Below are positions 60,692-64,000 of a stretch of 64,000 nt of DNA, piece after piece. Source of the DNA: an uncultured Alistipes sp. (GTDB lineage: Bacteria; Bacteroidota; Bacteroidia; Bacteroidales; Rikenellaceae). The first letter of the stretch is position 1. Every line of letters begins with the position of its first letter. The stretch spans positions 186,001-250,000 of the forward strand of contig CAJTIY010000001.1 of NCBI GenBank assembly GCA_910576555.1, read 5' to 3'. A program made the position numbers and the translations under genes. Below the pieces are notes generated by a model. That model ran no database searches and was not told the DNA's origin. It was given only the letters and a program-made list of their open reading frames with translations.

Positions 60692-60723
60692 CCGCGTGCC
60701 GCGAAAGCGGTACGCGGTTTTTT
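60692..60723 (+). terminator. Terminator of the polysaccharide utilisation locus
   Basis: CCGCGTGCCGC / GCGGTACGCGG (one mismatch) with loop GAAA is followed by six T. Confidence 0.85.
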
Positions 60724-60776
60724 ACCAATAAAACTCATGTAGCCGTAGTTGTCAGTATCAAACAGTAGTTGGGCAA

Positions 60777-60784
60777 TAACTTTG
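60777..60784 (+). promoter_or_regulatory. -7 box for the RteC-like gene
   Basis: TAACTTTG fits TAnnTTTG and lies 32 bases before the ATG at 60816. The nearest TTG is too far upstream for a standard -33 box. Confidence 0.4.
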
Positions 60785-60815
60785 AATTGTATAAGTGGAG
60801 CGAAATGAATACGCT

Positions 60816-61427
60816 ATGCAATACTTTGAAAGACTATATAATAGCGACTTCATTATACTTTTGAAGTCGTCGATGTACAATTCTCAATCTTTGCATGATC
60901 GGACAAAATTGGATACGGCTTATGAACAATTCCTTGTCCAAGTCAATAAAATCGCAAGGAGCAAAAAATCGCATCTCGAAAAATTACGGATGCTTACGCT
61001 TGTCTATGAAAGGGTTGATTTGGCAAAGACAAACCTTTCTGACCATACCTCCATCCGATATTATTATGCTCAATCGGTGTGCGCAATTTTGAATTTCGAG
61101 AAAAAAGCCATTTTGCTCCAACTAAAATATCCTAATACGATTCTCAACCATTTTGAGACACGAGAACCTCCGTTCCGTTTATCGAAAAAATATACGCCGA
61201 CTGACCTGATGGAGATCATCACGCCTCTCCATGCCATCGGATTCTTCTGTCAGCCAGACGGTTCTCCGGTCTCCTTTGCCGATCTAACGAAAGAGCTGGA
61301 AACCTTGTGTGGCATCAAGTTCAAGAATCCCGAGACCTGCCGCTGGGCCGTGCTGAACCGCAAGAACAAACTTACCCATATCATCGACACGCTGCGTCGA
61401 ACGCTGCTCGAACTGAGCATCAAGTAG
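60816..61427 (+). CDS. RteC-like regulatory protein
   Basis: This 203-residue helical protein has a C-terminal part (LMEIITPLHAIGFFCQPDGSPVSFADLTKELETLCGIKF, then RKNKLTHIIDTLRRTLLE) like the DNA-binding winged helix of RteC. RteC turns on excision genes in CTnDOT-type elements. It stands alone between the carbohydrate locus and the coupling-protein gene. The start at 60816 was chosen over one seven codons upstream. No RteA or RteB is seen in the window. Confidence 0.75.
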   Translation: MQYFERLYNSDFIILLKSSMYNSQSLHDRTKLDTAYEQFLVQVNKIARSKKSHLEKLRMLTLVYERVDLAKTNLSDHTSIRYYYAQSVCAILNFEKKAILLQLKYPNTILNHFETREPPFRLSKKYTPTDLMEIITPLHAIGFFCQPDGSPVSFADLTKELETLCGIKFKNPETCRWAVLNRKNKLTHIIDTLRRTLLELSIK

Positions 61428-61507
61428 CGCGAGCGGCCATAGTCGGCCCGAAGAGGCCATCCTCCTCGTTTCGTCCCGGTCGTTCCTATCTTGCCGGCAA
61501 AAACGCC

Positions 61508-63517
61508 ATGCAGCAGGAAGATGATTTGAGGTCGCTGGAGAGCATCATCCAGTTCATACGCGCGGTAAGCTGCCTGTTTCTCCTTTTGAATGTCTATTGG
61601 TTCTGCTACGAGTGGTTCTCCATACACGGCCTGACACATCCTACTGCCGACCGAATCCTGCTCGACTTCCAACGTACGACCGCTCTGTTTTCATATTCCG
61701 TTACGACCAAACTCTGCGCATTCGTACTCCTTGCATTGAGTTGCTACGGCACGAAAAGCGTCCGCAACGAAAACATATCCCGCACACATATTGCAGTTGC
61801 CGGGGCAGTCGGATTGCTTCTTTTCTTTTTCAACGATTTCCTGCGTTTTCTGCCTGTCGGCTCCGGTATTCGAGCTTGGAGCTACATGCTCACGCTCCTT
61901 GCCGGTTATCTGTGTCTGTTGGCTGCCGGCGTCTGGCTCGGCAGGTTGATGAACCGGCATCTGGCCGACGATCCGTTCAACAACGAGAACGAGAGTTTCG
62001 AGCAGGAGAGCCGCTACCTCTCCAATGAGTACTCAGTCAACCTGCCGACCCGATACTATTTCCACGGACGGTGGCGGCGCGGCTGGATCAACGTCGTCAA
62101 TCCGTTCCGTGCGACGATGGTGCTCGGAACGCCCGGCTCGGGAAAGTCCTACGCCGTGGTGAACAGCTATATCAGGCAGCATATCGAGAAAGGTTTTTCG
62201 ATGTATATCTACGATTTCAAGTTCGACGACTTGTCCCGGATCGCCTACAACCACCTGCTCCGCCATCTGGATGCCTACGAGGTCCGGCCCCTGTTCTGCG
62301 TCATCAACTTCGACGATCCCCGCAAGTCGAACCGCTGCAATCCCATCGCTCCCGAGGCGATGACCGACATTTCGGACGCTTACGAATCGGCCTATACCAT
62401 CATGCTCAACCTCAATAAGACGTGGATTCAGAAGCAGGGCGACTTTTTCGTCGATTCGCCGATTATCCTGCTGGCGGCGATTATCTGGTATCTGAAAATC
62501 TACGACGGCGGCCGGTACTGTACTTTTCCGCATGCCGTTGAGTTTCTGAACAAGCCCTACGAGAAAATCTTCCCGATTCTGACCTCCTATCCCGAACTGG
62601 AAAACTACCTCTCGCCCTTCATGGACGCATGGAAAGGGGGTGCTCAGGACCAGTTGCAGGGACAGATCGCCTCGGCGAAGATACCGCTCTCGCGCATGAT
62701 CTCCCCGCAACTCTACTGGGTCATGACCGGCAACGATTTCACGCTCGACATCAACAACCCCGAAGAGCCGAAGATTCTGTGCGTGGGCAACAATCCCGAC
62801 CGGCAGAACATCTACTCGGCGGCATTGGGGCTCTATAATTCCCGCATCGTGCGGCTGATAAACAAGAAAGGAAAGCTCAAATCGTCGGTCATCATCGACG
62901 AGCTGCCGACCATCTATTTCCGCGGTCTGGACAACCTGATCGCCACAGCCCGAAGCAATAAGGTGGCCGTCTGCTTGGGCTTTCAAGACTTCTCGCAGCT
63001 GGAGCGCGACTATGGTGACAAGGAGGCCAAAGTAATTCAGAATACGGTCGGCAATATCTTCTCGGGGCAGGTCGTGGGCGAAACCTCGAAAACGCTCTCC
63101 GACCGCTTCGGCAAGATCGTGCAGATGCGGCAGTCGCATTCGGTGTCGAACGACAGCGTGACGACTTCGACCAATACCCAGTTGGACGCACTGATTCCTC
63201 CTTCGAAGATCGCCAATCTCACGCAAGGCATGTTTGTCGGAGCCGTGTCGGACAACTTCGACGAGCGTATCGAGCAGAAGATTTTCCATGCCGAAATCGT
63301 GATCGACAACGCGAAGGTCAAGGCCGAGACAGCGGCCTACGTCCCGATCCCCGAAATGACCTCTTTCGTTGATGATGCCGGCCGGGACTGCATGGACGAG
63401 ATCATTCAAGAAAACTATTATCGGATCAAATCCGACGTGGAGCGGATCGTCGCAACGGAGATGGCGCGCATCGAAGCCGACCCAGAGCTGTCGAAATTGC
63501 TGCCGAAAAAAAGATAA
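61508..63517 (+). CDS. Conjugation coupling protein (VirD4/TraG type, MobC)
   Basis: This is a 669-residue protein. At least three membrane segments lie in the first 140 residues, followed by the ATPase with Walker A VLGTPGSGKSYAVVNSYI, Walker B SSVIIDELPTIYFRGLDNLI and ARSNKVAVCLGFQDFSQLERDYG. It links the relaxase-DNA complex to the transfer channel. The frame is open upstream into rteC, but the ATG at 61508 (MQQEDDLRSLESI) matches the family start. Such genes normally follow the relaxase closely. Confidence 0.93.
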   Translation: MQQEDDLRSLESIIQFIRAVSCLFLLLNVYWFCYEWFSIHGLTHPTADRILLDFQRTTALFSYSVTTKLCAFVLLALSCYGTKSVRNENISRTHIAVAGAVGLLLFFFNDFLRFLPVGSGIRAWSYMLTLLAGYLCLLAAGVWLGRLMNRHLADDPFNNENESFEQESRYLSNEYSVNLPTRYYFHGRWRRGWINVVNPFRATMVLGTPGSGKSYAVVNSYIRQHIEKGFSMYIYDFKFDDLSRIAYNHLLRHLDAYEVRPLFCVINFDDPRKSNRCNPIAPEAMTDISDAYESAYTIMLNLNKTWIQKQGDFFVDSPIILLAAIIWYLKIYDGGRYCTFPHAVEFLNKPYEKIFPILTSYPELENYLSPFMDAWKGGAQDQLQGQIASAKIPLSRMISPQLYWVMTGNDFTLDINNPEEPKILCVGNNPDRQNIYSAALGLYNSRIVRLINKKGKLKSSVIIDELPTIYFRGLDNLIATARSNKVAVCLGFQDFSQLERDYGDKEAKVIQNTVGNIFSGQVVGETSKTLSDRFGKIVQMRQSHSVSNDSVTTSTNTQLDALIPPSKIANLTQGMFVGAVSDNFDERIEQKIFHAEIVIDNAKVKAETAAYVPIPEMTSFVDDAGRDCMDEIIQENYYRIKSDVERIVATEMARIEADPELSKLLPKKR

Positions 63518-63679
63518 ACATATATATCCTATCCGAATCCGACCCGCAAGGTTGGATTTTTTGTTTCCGATCGGCCGTCGGACGGCCCTTGACGGCACGG
63601 AGCGGCCAGCAGAAACAGGCTGTCATACAGCTATCTATATTCGCGGCATAAACCATTGTTCCACTAAAACAATTCTATT

Positions 63680-64000
63680 ATGTCCGACGAAAAACAGATT
63701 TCGGGACAGGCCCCCGAACAGGCCGATCCCAAGTACAAGGAGACGCTGCTGCTTTACGACGAGAACAACCATGCCGTGCAGGCCATCTCCGACCTCAAGC
63801 ATTCCGGGAGCGATTATCAGGTCATCACGACGCAGCCCCTTTCGGAGAACACGCCGGCTTTCTTCCAGCTCAAGGACAGTCCGGCTGCCGCAGCTTTCAT
63901 CGCAGGCTTCAAATCGCAGAAAGACAAGGAAAATTTCCGTTTTTTGCGGGTCGCCGCCGATAAGGTCGGCGAGGTCGTGCAGGCCCTGCACAACCTCACG
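63680..64000 (+). CDS. ICE protein, DUF3945/DUF4099-like, cut by window end
   Basis: The first 107 codons are visible: MSDEKQISGQAPEQADPKYKETLLLYDENNHAVQAI. The pattern (YKETLLLYDxxxxxVxAVxD, then a QVI...P strand) resembles the large N-terminal domains of DUF3945/DUF4099 proteins that follow the coupling protein in CTnDOT-type elements. No stop is reached within the window. Function unknown. Confidence 0.7.
   Translation, partial: MSDEKQISGQAPEQADPKYKETLLLYDENNHAVQAISDLKHSGSDYQVITTQPLSENTPAFFQLKDSPAAAAFIAGFKSQKDKENFRFLRVAADKVGEVVQALHNLT

Larger units (their letters stand above)
20150..64000. mobile_element. CTnDOT-type integrative conjugative element (left end, incomplete)
   Basis: It starts at about 20150, judged by composition change and the integrase promoter, and runs past the window end. 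It has an integrase, two helix-turn-helix genes, UmuDC, SIR2, ParB, ArdC, HU, a leftward tra operon (TraA to TraN), an oriT-like region, MobA, MobB, cargo with a polysaccharide utilisation locus, an RteC-like protein and a VirD4-type coupling protein. Gene content and order follow CTnDOT-like elements of Bacteroidales. The right end and attachment sites are not visible. Confidence 0.85.

Overview
The window looks like a Bacteroidales chromosome, and the GC-rich core genes would fit an Alistipes-like gut species (inference). Supporting signs are Bacteroidetes-type promoters (TTG, about 20 bases, TAnnTTTG), SusC/SusD genes, a TonB receptor with a carboxypeptidase-like N-terminal domain, CTnDOT-type transfer genes, and weak ribosome binding sites. 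No rRNA, CRISPR array or transposase was seen.

Layout. (1) 1-4024 and 16087-20150 are core chromosome: mazG, a GH20 hexosaminidase, a small lipoprotein gene, tRNA-Gly(CCC), an acyl-CoA synthetase and lepA. (2) 4025-16086 is probably a 12 kb island integrated at the 3' end of tRNA-Gly. A 12-base copy of the tRNA end lies at the far side and a tyrosine recombinase lies beside the tRNA. The island carries a His-Xaa-Ser radical-SAM peptide modification cluster (HxsA, HxsD, HxsB, HxsC), a decayed pair of helix-turn-helix genes, and a three-gene TonB receptor/DUF4374/PepSY system like the XusABC xenosiderophore system. (3) From about 20.2 kb to the window end lies an integrative conjugative element (ICE) of the CTnDOT type. 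It begins with an integrase and helix-turn-helix genes, then UmuDC, a SIR2-domain protein, ParB, an ArdC-like protein and HU. A leftward tra operon follows (ParA/TraA to TraN), then an oriT-like region, MobA, and the MobB relaxase.

Between the relaxase and its coupling protein (61508-63517) sits about 16 kb of cargo. It holds an ORF6N gene, a nucleotidyltransferase-HEPN fusion, two structured non-coding regions, an unknown gene, and a complete polysaccharide utilisation locus (PUL). The PUL has an ECF sigma factor, FecR anti-sigma, SusC with an STN domain, SusD, three GH18-like proteins and a DUF1735/LamG binding protein. It most resembles loci for host N-glycan release by endo-beta-N-acetylglucosaminidases. 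The last GH18 gene is flanked by perfect 15-base inverted repeats.

How the parts work together. The Hxs genes should modify a secreted, peptidoglycan-binding His-Ser repeat protein. The receptor trio should import an iron chelate. On the ICE, ParB, ArdC, UmuDC and perhaps SIR2 help establishment or defence, the tra/mob genes move the element, and the PUL gives the host a glycan-foraging trait. The most interesting items are the Hxs cluster on a tRNA island, the N-glycan PUL as ICE cargo with its inverted-repeat-flanked endoglycosidase, the SIR2 gene, and the candidate structured RNA at 47165-47345.
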